From Bugula neritina (Eukaryota; Bryozoa; Gymnolaemata; Cheilostomatida; Bugulidae): 64,000 bases of DNA. Below the pieces are notes generated by a model. It was not told where the DNA came from and did not search any database. It was given only the letters and a program-made list of their open reading frames with translations. The position numbers and the translations under genes are program-made. The stretch is taken from the NCBI GenBank assembly GCA_964035545.1, contig OZ037773.1, forward strand, positions 4,099,251 through 4,163,250, in the 5' to 3' direction. This document shows positions 29,606-41,668 of this stretch, one piece after another; position 1 is the stretch's first letter; each line of letters starts with the position of its first letter.

Positions 29606-30604
29606 CTCAAATGGCATAGTAAATCCATAGTTTATTTACATGCAGCTTTATTTAAAGTTGCCATCTTGAACTGATTGTTAAAATAAAGTTATCCAAATAT
29701 GTACATGTATATAATTATAAAGATCAATAAACCTATATAATTTTCGATTATTGTGGTATCTATGTAGTTGATTAGAGTCATTTTTTCATTTAGTGTACAG
29801 GAGTTTCAAGATAAAATATAAGTTTTATTTTTATCAGACTGAGGTTTTTAGGATTTTCATTAGTTGATAAATAGTTATTTTTTCTTGCTCATTAAATGCT
29901 TTTACATTAGCATCAATGATCCCTTTTTCTATACAGGCTGCAAATTCAGTGGTTAGTAACTGCATAGCTTTATTACTAATACATTACTGCTCATATTAGT
30001 GTACTGCTTGCCAGTTACCCAGTCATTTAATTCTGTAACTCCTTAGATTGGTATAAATATAAAAATTAATTACAACAATTATATTTAGTCTAAGTTGACT
30101 ATTCAGTGGCCAGCGCATATACAATTTGTTTATTTCAATAGATCTTGTTGTTTTGATATAAAATAAATAGCGTACATTCAAGTAGCAAGTAAAATAACAT
30201 TTTAGTTTAAGTACAGAAATTGTAAATACTTATTCAGAAAATTAGTTTGTTATAATAAATCCTGTTGTTTTCTGAAAAAATACAAATTAGTAATATTCAA
30301 ATTAATTATTTGCAATTTCGACACTTTCGTTATTTTTGAAAAAAGTTCATATTCTCAATATGTGAAGTCACTTTAGTCTAATAAAATACGACTAAATATG
30401 TTGATCATAAGCACCGAGCACTTGGGTAAGAATGTAATTTACTAATTTTCTACAGAAGGCTATGCATAGAATTATTGATTATACAAAAAAATCATATTTT
30501 TCAGTTTGGCCACTTTGGTTGTATATAAATATAGGCTGTTTATTCAATCAAAAAACCATAAATTATTAATATAATTAGCTGCAGGTGTTATACTTGAATA
30601 GCTG
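29606..30604. other. MIGA upstream region
   Basis: AT-rich kilobase before the MIGA start, expected to contain the promoter. No convincing motif, gene or repeat seen. Confidence 0.4.
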
Positions 30605-33600
30605 ATGGGCCTCAACACAAGGTCAGTTGGAGTTGTGTTGCTCAGCTCTGCATTTGGGGCAACGCTAATTGCTCTGTTGGCTGCATTTTACAAGCAGAAA
30701 AAGAGCAAATCTCTGAAACCACCAGATGTACTGAATGAAGCTAGACCGCTCGATGAGAGCCTACAGCTAGATGGTAATTATTCGTAATTGTTACTAATTA
30801 CGAAATTAACATTTGAAAACATTATATCTGAGAAGAGAAGTCGGTAGTATCCCAATGGGTTATGGAACAGTTGATTTATCTTACTATAGTTTCTCACAAA
30901 CCCTGTAACTAATAAATTGCTACTCCAACATTTTCAACACTTGCTAAGCTGTCTTTGGATTCCTTGGAAGGTTTCAACCACAAAATGAAAAGCATTTTAG
31001 TTCATAGGTGGAATATCTTCATGCTAGTTAAAAGTGCTGCAGCCTTTTATTTGGTGTTCATTATGTAAATGAAATATTATTGGCTGTGTAATAAAAAGCG
31101 ATTCAAAGCTTGAATGTTGAGCAACGATTTTATGACACACCAGATAATTAATTTTTTTCTTTAAAATATGTATCAAAAACTAAATTGTCCTTTTATATTA
31201 TTATTGTTTTATTTCATTTGATTTCTAGAGATAACTTTTTACATTAAAAAAATATCTCATTGTCAAAGTTTTTTTTTTCTGTTGATATTATGGAAGCAAA
31301 ATTTTTAAGCATTAAATTTGAGGCTCACCAAATCAAGTAACAAACAGAAATTAAATATGATCTCCTTTTTTTGCTGACTAGTCACTTCTTCTAATCCAAT
31401 CAACATTTCTGTCATCAAATCCTAGAAAGAGAGTAAAACAAATAATATGTATTAAAGTAGTGTTAATAGACAATGGATCAGCGTTCCTTTCCCTAAGACT
31501 CAATTCATTGTGACTATATCTGTTAGAAGGGGCCAGGGACGATGAACCAGTTGGACTTTCAGACCGTAGCTTGTCAGGCTCGAGAAAGTCCTTGACACCT
31601 GGCTCTCCATCGCTCTCCGACTGCACAGTGCAACAACTTTGTCACCTTGGTAAACAGCATCTCGTCATGTCCGAGAAACTGTGGCAAGAGGCTTTAGTTA
31701 GAAGTTCATTGGAAGCTTCTTTTCAGGTACCCTTTTCCCGTGCCAACTGCTTATCTGTGTTGTGTTCAGAAATTGAGGCGTTTCGACATTTGTTTTACTT
31801 TTACTGTTTGTATTGAAATTAGATGAAAATGTAGTGATGTATTCCAGTATTCAATAATATACAATTTCTTAACTAATTGAATGGACACTTTTTATCTTTA
31901 AAGCTTCGAAGCAATCTGTTATAACCACAAATACATTGTGTGGGAAATTTCTGCTCAAATCTAAATTACAATGTATATCAAGTTATGTATTTCTATTCAC
32001 ATATTCCAAAGTCGGACAACTCTTCGCTTTTTTGTGTTATGTTGAGATTCCTGCCGTGGTTTTCACTTTTCCAGACTGTTTTGTTGCAGACGGTTAGCCT
32101 TGAGCACCTCAAAAGTTTACACGCTAAAGTCCGGGAGCTGTTAGTCCTGTACCAAACTGAATTTGAAGCAGATGTTGTGATAGACACTACTATATCCGCT
32201 CTACAGGTACCTACTATTGCTTGTGTATTTGAAATATTTTTGATGTGACTTCTAGCTAATCTAAAGGATGCTCATATATTTTGGTCCTACCATTGCGGGG
32301 CTCCTCAAGGCGTTGGTGTTTCTACTGCACAAAAACAGGTTATTTCTCTGAGCTGTGCGCATTATTATCTGAGTCATTGTGTATAGGAAATGGACAAAGA
32401 ATACGAGAGACGAAAAGCTAAGAGTATAGCCAGTGATGAAACAAGCCTTGACACCTTTGTGTCCGCTCCGGAAACCCCTGATCTCACCGATTTAGAGGTG
32501 CGGCCTAAGTACAGTGGTAATGTATATTAAATACAGTGATGGTGTATATTGAATACAGTAATGGTGTATATTAAATACAATAGTAACATATATTAAATAC
32601 AATAGAAATTAATATTAAATACAACGGTAATGTATAATGAATACGATGATAGTTTAGGCTTATACGAAGTAGTATGTTGCATTTGTTTTTCTAGGAAAAG
32701 ATTTCGGATGTCAAAAGGCACCCGCTGTATGAAGCTGGCTTGTTGGAACTTCAGCACAACTCCGTCCCGTACAGGAAGTTGAGAACCACTGCTGTGGGCT
32801 GTCAAAGTGACTCGGAGTTCTTAGCTAAACTGCATGTTCTAAGAATAGCCCTAGACGTATGTCATTCTCTACCTGTAGTCTCATGTCTAAGAAATATTTA
32901 TGACACAAAGCTTTATTTAGAGTTATCTTCTTCTTAGTGGTACTAAGTATGCCCTGCGTTAGTCGGCATGTATAAGAAGCAAGTTTACAACCTATATAAG
33001 TTTAGAGTAATTTTAATCTCAAATTGATCATTTAACACATGCATAACTCAATTTAGCTGATTATAATTCAAACTAATTTAATTCGTATAAACTTGTTTAT
33101 TCATAGTACTTATTGAGTTTCACACTTCTCGCTATATCCTGGTCGGGTGGCAGGATTAGGTTTCACACTCACTGTGAGTAGACTTTGCCCATTTCAGGTG
33201 TTGGCTCTTATACTTGTATAGAAGTTTTTTCTTGTGATTTGTAGAAGATAATGAAAGTTGATTCTAACAGGAAGTGGTTTATGGAGACGGGAAAGAGAAT
33301 TATTACTTGTATACTGAACAAGGCTCAAAGGGTGAGCACGTCTTCTAGTAACAGTTAGTTTCACACATGGTATGGGTTAGTAGGAGAACATGGTGGAGTG
33401 GATGTTGCTGTATGGTGTAGCTTAGTTTGTGTTCTGTTGTACATCACACTGCAATGTAATGGGAAGTATGTACTCTAGTGTAGTATATCGTAGCATACTG
33501 TAATATCTTGTATTATAGTCACTATAGTGTAATATATTATAGCTTAGTGTAATATACTGTAGTATGTTGTAATATAGTGAAATATATTGTAGTATATGGT

Positions 33601-35457
33601 GTAATACTTTTAGGATCCCTCTGATTTCCTCTTAGCTATGGATAAGTTAGAAGAATTTATTCCGATTGAATCAAATTTTGACATTTTAAAGGCAGAGCTT
33701 GGAATGCGAGGGGTAAGTATATGTACTGTAAGTATACGTACTGTACGTATATGTACTGTGAGTATTTACTGTATGTATTTACTGTAAATATATGTACTGT
33801 AAGTATATGTATTGTATGTATATTTACTATCTTGCAGGTAAAATGCTTTACGCTGTATGACGTGGTGTTAGACTGGGTTCTGATGGATGCTTTTGATGAC
33901 CTGACGAATCCACCCAGCAGTGTGTTGAGTGTTGTTCGGAATCGCTGGCTATCTGCTGGTCTAAAGGAAACGGCTATTTCTACTGCCGTCTGGTCAATTC
34001 TGAAGGCAAAAAGAAGAATATTAAAAGTCAGTGTTCAGCTTTTAACGTTTGGATTTTAAAGTTTGCTTTTCAGACCTCTTGAATGATTTGCAGCTGAAAT
34101 TTTAACTAAAATATTAACTAGAAACATGCATCTTTGAGGCTAATGCTTGATATCTGTACTTACTAATGGAATCAATTTATAAATATTTTCTGTAAGAAGT
34201 TAATGTGCAGAATGAATTCAGTGGTAAATCTGCAGAATGTATTCAGTGGTAAATACGAGATAAGAACGAGCCTCAATTGACTGAATTTTTTCATGCGGAT
34301 TTTGTTCAGCGTTTTTCCGTAAATGGTTTGTAATTTCAAGTTTTCTGTCCAAGAGAAAGCTAGTTCATGTTGTCCTTCTTTGCTGCTCCAACAGTTTTGA
34401 ATTCATGGGAGTTGATTTTAACTTTGATTATTGTAGTATCCTGACGGCTTCATATCCAAATTCTACGCCATATCAGAGTCCGTCAGTCCAATACTAGCAT
34501 GGGCCTTTCTTGGACCTGACAGCGATGTTAAATCAGCTTGCATGTGCTTTAAGGTGCTCCCTCATTCTTATTCATGATTAATTATATAATAACTATTTTC
34601 ATAAGTTTCATTATTTTCAGGTCTTCATAAAGGGAGATTTTCTATTCTATTGTTAACCAGAGCTCTGTATAGGATCACATTTCAAACTATAAACTACTTT
34701 TTTGCTGCTAGAAAATAAAAATATTCATTTATTTTTGCAGTTAAAATGCCTAAAAATACTGTAGGCAAATTTTTACACAGAAAGCTTTTGCTATTTTGAA
34801 AACAATTAGATTCTAGGCAAAAGAATCTTAGATAAAGTAGCATTTCTGAAAGCCAAACAGACATTTGAAGCTTATTGACTGAGAAATAATGCAGTTTAGT
34901 TACCCATTGTACTAGATTGTAACTTTAAGTTATGTGAAAAAGGCTAACAAGTATCTCATAGACAGTTGATGGAGTGGTGTGAGTGCTAATAGGTCTGGTA
35001 TACATTGAAACCTTTATATGTTTATTTCCTTTCATATAAACTGCTTTCACTTAAAACATCATAAGTTATAATTCTTGAGTTTGTCTTGTTTTTTCAACAG
35101 AGTAATAGCAGTTTATCTAGGCTGCCTTTCTCACAATGTAATGTTATAAAATGGATTTTTATTCAAATAATTTTCGTTGAGTAAATATCTAAGCTATTGA
35201 GTTATATTTTTTAAAGAAATGCTGGCCACTTCTAACTATGTACTTTTTGGTGTCATTCCATGCCCTGTTATGAAGCTTCTGCCTTATCGTGTTTCATGTA
35301 GTTTTAATGTTTCTAGAATCATAGTCTGGGCTTCATACAAGACTTATTCAATCAAGATACTGTGAGATACTCAGTTTATGAAGAAATAACTTCAGATATT
35401 ATGTCAGCAGCCAGATGTAGAGCTGATAGTATTTTATCTGTGATAGACAACTCCTAA
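30605..35457 (+). CDS. MIGA: Mitoguardin (MIGA1/MIGA2 family)
   Basis: Outer mitochondrial membrane protein that in flies and mammals promotes mitochondrial fusion and transfers lipid at ER contacts. Ten exons in phase: 30605-30773, 31527-31726, 32090-32206, 32387-32497, 32695-32856, 33245-33331, 33614-33712, 33838-34026, 34437-34553, 35317-35457; 463 aa. Residues about 8-28 (VGVVLLSSAFGATLIALLAAF) form one membrane anchor followed by KQKKSKS. Then a Ser-rich linker, KLWQEALVRS, and SLDTFVSAPETPDL, which lines up with the phospho-FFAT (VAP-binding) region of mammalian MIGA2. The conserved C-terminal domain has VPYRKLRTTAVGCQSDSEFL, DVVLDWVLMDAFDDL, NRWLSAGLKETA, LKAKRRILK, ISESVSPILAWAFLGP. 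Shorter than vertebrate paralogues, probably the single ancestral gene. Its last five exons were duplicated at 52-54 kb. Confidence 0.93.
33715..33835. repeat. GTATATGTACT microsatellite in MIGA intron 7
   Basis: Short tandem words such as AGTATATGTACTGTA between the exon 7 donor (33712) and the exon 8 acceptor (33838). It is longer in the pseudogene copy (52466-52640). Confidence 0.85.
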
Positions 35458-36824
35458 GTGAGTCACATTGTTATATATTTTGTGGTAGACAACTCCCAAA
35501 TCAGTCACATTGTTATATATTTTGTGATACGTGAATTCAAACACACCATTTTATATTAAATGATCAATGGCTCTTGGGTGATTTGACTGAAATAAATCCA
35601 CTAGATGCTATTATATACAATCTGTAGAAGTCCCCTGCTCAACACATTTACTTACGTATTATTAGTACTATCTTTCTACATAAAAGTAAACAAAAGAAGC
35701 ATCCTGACAAGAATATAAATGATATAGAAATTGATAATTACAAACTATTTTTGTGAAAATCATTTATTATTTATTTTGTGCTTACGTTTATGTGTTGTTT
35801 TTTTTTTTAATATAGGTGTATGCTAGTTGGGCTGGACCTAATAAAAAGTATTGGTGCTTAAGAGGAAAGTGTAGATAGATGGGATTTGTGGATCAGTTAA
35901 AATAGGAAACAACTTTTAGTTACAATCATTACTACTAGTACTAGCACTAGTAGTAGTACTAGTATTAGTAGCTGTGATACTAGTGGTGTTAGTAGCAGTA
36001 GCACTACCAGCAATTTCTAAGGTGATGCAGTTTTGTGTTTATTTGTCATATCACAAATACATCATTAACTTCAACTTTTTCTTCTGTTTCAATATGTTAA
36101 AATACTCTTATAGTTTCTATCAACTTTTAAATAAAAATCAAGAGCTTGTATGTAGACTATATACGATTTATATAATATTGCGATATTGTATCAGTAATAT
36201 ATTACATAGTATTGTGTTACTATAATTATAATACAGTAGTATTTTATATATGGTACTGTTAACGTTATATAGTATTGATATTGTGTAGTAGCATTAGTAT
36301 ATAGCAGTATTGCAATATAAATCAACAACATCATTTAATAGTAGTAATATCTAACAGTAACCTAATGTGTTCGCCACCCGCAGGACCTCCATGGCAGTGA
36401 AAGGTGACCACAGGTTACCTTATGTTTGTAGTTTTATATAATAGTATCAGTATATTGGAAAATTTGAAGTTCTATTGAAACCATCCTGAAAAATGTTGCA
36501 TATCCTTTATGTACATTACTAAGTTCTTGTGAATGTTTCTCCAACATATGAGAAGATAACTCTAAACTATGTGTATATATAAACTACATCAGCAAAACAG
36601 CGGACAACTCCTAATTGACAATGCAGAAAATAATATTGTATTGTGTGAAATATAAAGTCATTATCACCAATAATAAAAGTAAATGCATAGCATTATTGTT
36701 GCATTCCATGAATACTTCTCAAGACAATATAAAACAGTTTAAAAACATTTAACAATAACTATTATTGTGTACAAAGAAGTTACTGGACTTTGAGATAACT
36801 CTAAGTTAGATACTCATCTACTAC
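35458..36824. other. Spacer between MIGA and the Ig cluster
   Basis: Matches 53985-56028 of unit 2 but is shorter, because two minisatellites are expanded there. Here the 42-bp unit of the MIGA stop region is present about twice (35445-35530) and the ACTAGTAGTAGTACTAG block once (35930-36010). A GC-richer block at 36370-36420 (CGCCACCCGCAGGACCTCC) is retained in both units; its role is unknown. Confidence 0.6.
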
Positions 36825-36832
36825 TATATATA
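36825..36832 (+). promoter_or_regulatory. TATA box of Ig-1
   Basis: TATATATA lies 37 bp before the ATG at 36862, in the same place as TATATATA at 56029-56036 before Ig-4. With usual TATA spacing the transcript would start only a few bases before the ATG, so the 5' leader would be very short. Confidence 0.55.
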
Positions 36833-36861
36833 GGCAGGACCTTTAACTACTCACTATCACT

Positions 36862-39800
36862 ATGATGTTATATCTCAGCTATCTGATGTGTTTGTTTACT
36901 TGTATTTCATGTGAGTAATGCTTCTCATTGTGTCTAATAAAATCAAGATGCAAATACATAATATAATTAGTAATTACTATTGGTTGTATTTGAGTGATAT
37001 ATCATAGGTTGTGTGTAAAAGTCTGTAATAAAGATAGTTTGCTTAAGACATACCTACTGTATGCATCAAAAACAGAAGATGACTGTGTATTTACAGGTGT
37101 TACATCTAGATTCTATTTTATTAAGTTACTGAGTAGGAGTCCATCACAGTGATATATGTACAGCTTGGGTGTTGTGTGCCAATCTGTATAAGCCCCTTAA
37201 CTTAGATATTAATTTGTACAGAAACCCAGGCCTTTATATTTGAGTTTCAGTGTGGTGGTGCTCCATAGTTCTGATAATTAGGTTGAACACTCACTATTAT
37301 ACCATAATAAATTATTTTTTGATGCTCTCCTTTAATTTCACAGTAACTATACATCAGGTGCCAATTGTTGCTGCTATCACAAAATTAAGGGAGCCACTTA
37401 AGTCTGGTGTATATATCTCATTATATCTAAAATTATATTACTCTTACTCAGGAAAGTCTAGTGTTATGAGTTTTGTTTTAAAATTATTCTATAAGCAGCT
37501 TCGAGTTGGTGGTGATTGAGTGCGGTACTAGTTGCCCCCCCCCACCCTCGGCATTTGGAGTTATTAACCCAAATTGGAGACCCTCTAAACTACTGCACTC
37601 ATTCACCCCTAACTCAGAGCTGCTTATAGAACCATTCTTAGTTTTACATGACTTCTAGATTTTGAGTCAAAACTTGCAGGAAGGTAATCCTGTTATAATA
37701 TAGTTATAAGTTGAGAGCATGGTCAATTGAAAAACTAATTTCTTTGGGGGAATCTTCCTTAAATAACCTATGTAATATTATAGATTTGTAAATAATATTT
37801 TTTAAAGTGTGTCAAAATCAATGTATAAATAACAAATCTTGAAAGTGGATGAATGCAATAAAAAAACGTGAGCCATTTATTAAGCATGCAATTAATCTAT
37901 GAAATCGATTGAACTGATGACCATAGAACGTTTCTATATTTAGCTCAACCAACCACAGAGATATCCTACGGTTCTCCGCCTGCAGCGTTTTATAAAGATA
38001 AAATGACATCACTAGTATGTAGCGCATCTGGTTTTACTGCTTTGAGAAACTTTCAGTTGCGGTACGAGGATGATGGACACGATGCAATCTATAGAAGTGG
38101 ATGTAGTACAAGTCCTGAGGATGACACAATGTGGGTTAGTGCATCAACACCAGCCATTGCAACTGCATCTGGGATAGAAGGACCCGTAGTTAGTCATGCA
38201 GATTGTGAATCAGTTGGTAGACCTGAGGGGTTCACTCTTACTGTGAGACTCGTGATAACTGATCCAGCCATTCAAGGAAAGTTTTACTGTCGAGGGTATG
38301 AAGGGGGCGGTGTGGGAGAAATTTTTTCCCAAGAGATATCAGTACAAGTGAAAGGTAATTTCTTTACCTTCTTTTGAACAAACAGTGTTTTATTGAAAAT
38401 GATCATAATTGATCAAACCTTCCCCATGCTGTGGAGAGTAACAAGGGTTCCTGAACACGTAACTTACCATGTTCCAGCTCCAGAGAGCAATGTTCACAAT
38501 TACATGGATGAGCTCATAAAGCGCATGAGGACGGCTCACTGTCAAATTTTCAGTTTCAAGCTTATATTCAAATGTTATTATAAGGATTGTCCTCTTTTGC
38601 AAGAATTAGTTTTTTGCTTTACAGTTGGTCCTCAAAGTTTGATTCTCAATGCATCTGATGCAGTAGAAGGTGAAGTTCTAAGCTTTAGTTGTGAGTCCAG
38701 AGATGCTAAGCCTATCTCAGTGTATGAGTACAGTAGGTACAAGGTGTACTATACATGTTTTAGTCTATTATATTATTAGCTAAGATTCCATTGTAACTGG
38801 CTCTGGTGCCGAATATTCTCTCCACATGTCTTAAATTTATACAATTTTTTGTTTTAATAAGTTTTGCATTTTTTATTGGCTGCAGCATAACAAACTTGTA
38901 GTGCTTTATACAACCATGGTATTGACATAAGCTCAGAGAACTATTTTCTATTCAATAATACAATGTTTCACTCATTTTCTTTTCTTATGCTTTCACTTTT
39001 TTTAATATAATGTACTTTCAGAAGTGAATAACCAGTCAGTCTCTCCGCCTACTTATACTCCTGAGAAAGCTGACAGAGATGGAGTGTTGATATCATGTAG
39101 AGATATTATTCATACAAACTGGAAAGATGGAAATACTGAAGCTTCAGTTTTGCTCAAGCCTAAATGTAAGTAATAATTTCTAAACCGATTTCAACTTGTA
39201 AACTAGGTACATAAAGCATTGACTCATAGACTTTGCATTTTTTTACATCTAGTGATATACAGAGAGTTGAATTGGTAGCTTCATTTTCACCAGTCGCTTA
39301 GGAATAAAATATCAGCTGTAGAAATTTTGCAAGTCAAGTTAAAACTCTGCTATTTTTTATTTTTGATCTTAGGAAATTTGCATTATTACATTTTATATGA
39401 TTGTAAATTCACTAAGAAGATTCAAAAATGCATTCTATGAATTTTGTTATTATTTTTGTTTTAAGCACAAAATGTTTTCATCTTTGATAATGCATGCAAA
39501 CCTCCATTTGTCAGTTATACTAAAATCTCCTACTGTTACATTATGTTTGTCATTATCATGTTTATAGACATCGATGTAAAATCAGAAGTAGAAAATCCAA
39601 CGACAATACAAGTGATTACTGAAGATGGTGATGTAGAACTAGACTGTGATCTACATGTTACAGGAAACCCAAAACCAACCATCTTCTTCTGGGTACGAAA
39701 CGGGACTGAACAATCAGAAGAGACAAATAACAAGTTACTCCTGACTGCACAGACTGCTGGTACAAAAGAAACAGTAATGTGTACTGCTGGAAATTCTCTG

Positions 39801-40315
39801 GGTTTGTCCTTTAAAATGTTGCATTACTTATAAATAAACTATGAAAAATTGATTAACTTATCACATTGGATTAACCATAGATATCATTATTGTGTTTCGT
39901 AAACTTGAAACCTGTTCCACTTGAGACGTAGAGATAACATACATAAAATATAGTCTACGAATTGTACATTTACATAGAAACAGCAAATCCTATTACAAAG
40001 TGTTAAATGGGTCATAAATTTCAAATTACATATTCAATATAATATATTGTATTATTGTACAACATTATTACTAATTAACATGTCATCTTATACAACAGTG
40101 ACTTCAGTAATAAAGAAGTAGCTGTCAAATAATATATACTATAATTATTTCACTATACAGGAAAGAATGTGACTGTAACATGGCATATAGAATGGGACAG
40201 CATTTCAGAAAAAAGTTCCAATGATGCTGAGACTAACTATCAAAGCAACTTGATGACTCCCTGGAGCCTATCAGTTATCATCTTCTCCTTTGCTTGGAAA
40301 TATTTTTTACCTTAG
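36862..40315 (+). CDS. Ig-1: secreted three-Ig-domain protein, type I, probable GPI anchor
   Basis: Six exons, every intron phase 1: 36862-36910, 37944-38354, 38625-38732, 39022-39165, 39568-39801, 40161-40315; 366 aa. Exon 1 is a signal peptide (MMLYLSYLMCLFTCIS). Exon 2 is a V-like domain with four cysteines (SLVCSASG, YRSGCS, HADCES, FYCRGYEGGGVGE). Exons 3-4 form a second Ig-like domain (LSFSCESRDAKP ... GVLISCRDI) without a clear core Trp. Exons 5-6 form an I-set-like domain (VELDCDLHVTGNPKPTIFFW ... VMCTAGNSLG). The tail after SSNDAETNYQSN is hydrophobic (LSVIIFSFAWKYFLP) and ends the protein with no cytoplasmic residues, as in GPI-anchored proteins. The family is not one I can name. 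The exon 3 donor is GTAGGT where paralogues have GTAAGT; it should still work. Confidence 0.85.
37487..37634. repeat. Hairpin inverted repeat in Ig-1 intron 1
   Basis: TCTATAAGCAGC ... GAGTTGGTGGTGATTGAGTGC pairs with its complement after a roughly 60-bp loop that includes a C-run. The same structure is at 56689-56828 in Ig-4 with compensating arm sequence (about 40 bp almost perfect there). Likely a short foldback MITE older than the segmental duplication. Confidence 0.8.
38393..38570 (+). pseudogene. Possible Fic-domain gene fragment within Ig-1 intron 2
   Basis: An open frame inside the intron (38355-38624) encodes MLWRVTRVPEHVTYHVPAP followed by ESNVHNYMDELIKRM. The spacing W-R ... V ... 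H-x-P-x-P ... V-x-x-x-M-x-x-L resembles the segment just before the catalytic core of Fic proteins. The core HPFxxGNGR motif is absent. The same fragment is in Ig-4 (57583-57771) but not in type II genes. Identification is tentative. Confidence 0.3.
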
Positions 40316-41668
40316 GTTTTTTTCTATATCTTTGATATATATGATAAGATGAGTTTAAAGAAGTTTTAGCATTTAATTTTCCAAATGTTATTGAAAATTT
40401 TTGTTAACCAAGTTAATGTAATTACGCTAAGCATGCAAGAACAAATACATAAATATAATATCAGTCATTTCGTTCTTGTAGAATTGTATGCAATCAGAAA
40501 TATAGAAACATATTACGTAACAGAGTGTAAACTTAGTAACCAGATACCATTGTTTTCGACAAGTCCTAATACATTTTTATAATAATCAAGTTATAAAAAG
40601 TCAGTTAAAACATTGATTTTGCCTGGTTTGTTCAATAATAACAATGGTATGTATATAACTACTGTAAGAAACCTCTTAACCTGTATATTGTTTATGAAAG
40701 GTTTGAGAAGTAGCGTTTGTAGAGAGCATTACTTCAGAATAATTACTGTGTACATAATAGAAACAAATATCCTAAACAGAGTTATGTGAACATCTCACAA
40801 TAGAATGATAGAGAAATAACTTTGCTTGTAAAGCATTCTCAACTATAACTCTAGGTCAGCATATAGGCTTGAGTAGTAATCGGTATAACTAACTTTAGTG
40901 CATTAGCTGCCAGAATAGAGTTACACTACAGTTTGAGAGTTGTAGGCATTTTGTAGGAGAGATGTATATGAGGTGCAGGTAGGCTGTTTACCTGCACTAA
41001 CACATGTGCTGGAGAAAAACTGGGACTGTATGGGAGGGCCTGAGTACTTTCTGGGGCTACCTGGGGTTACCCAGTGCTAACTGTTTTGAAAACATAATTT
41101 ACACATAATTTCAATCACTCATCAGTTATAAGATAATAATCAACATTATATCTTCAAAATATTTTTAAACGATTGCTATATATCTATGAACTGTTGATCA
41201 GCTTAGGTTATACTTATTTCTTTGCATTTCGCTGTTTTTAAATGATAAAACAAATTCTTCTCTAGTTTCTATTTTGGGTGCTGTTTAGTAAGCAGGTGAG
41301 AAAATAGTTTGCAAACCTGGTGAGAGACAAGTTTTCTCTGGTTCTATAGTAAAGTGTGAGTTGCTAAAATAGATCGAGTTTAATAATTAACTGGTGGTAA
41401 GTTTGATTGAACATTTTAAGCATTGAGGTTGACATTTCACTTTTTGAGCCTAAATAATTATTAATATTCTTTCAACTGATAAAAAATTTGTAATTTTCCT
41501 ACTACTCAACTTATTTAACAGTATAGGCATCAAGTAATCTGTCTATTTTAAAAAGTTATCACTATTAAAAGTTATTTCGTTAAAAGAGGTTAATTGCATG
41601 CAGGTTGTAGATTATAATATGAGTAAGCGTTTTTTCCACTTTTTACTGCAACTGAATGTTTTAGGAAG
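40316..41668. other. Ig-1 / Ig-2 intergenic spacer
   Basis: Repeated as the Ig-2/Ig-3 (45161-46550) and Ig-4/Ig-5 (59505-60897) spacers. It contains the conserved hairpin GTGCAGGTAGGCTGTTTACC (40976 onward). This copy lacks a segment of about 50 bp (present at 46008-46059 and 60358-60409). Confidence 0.7.
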
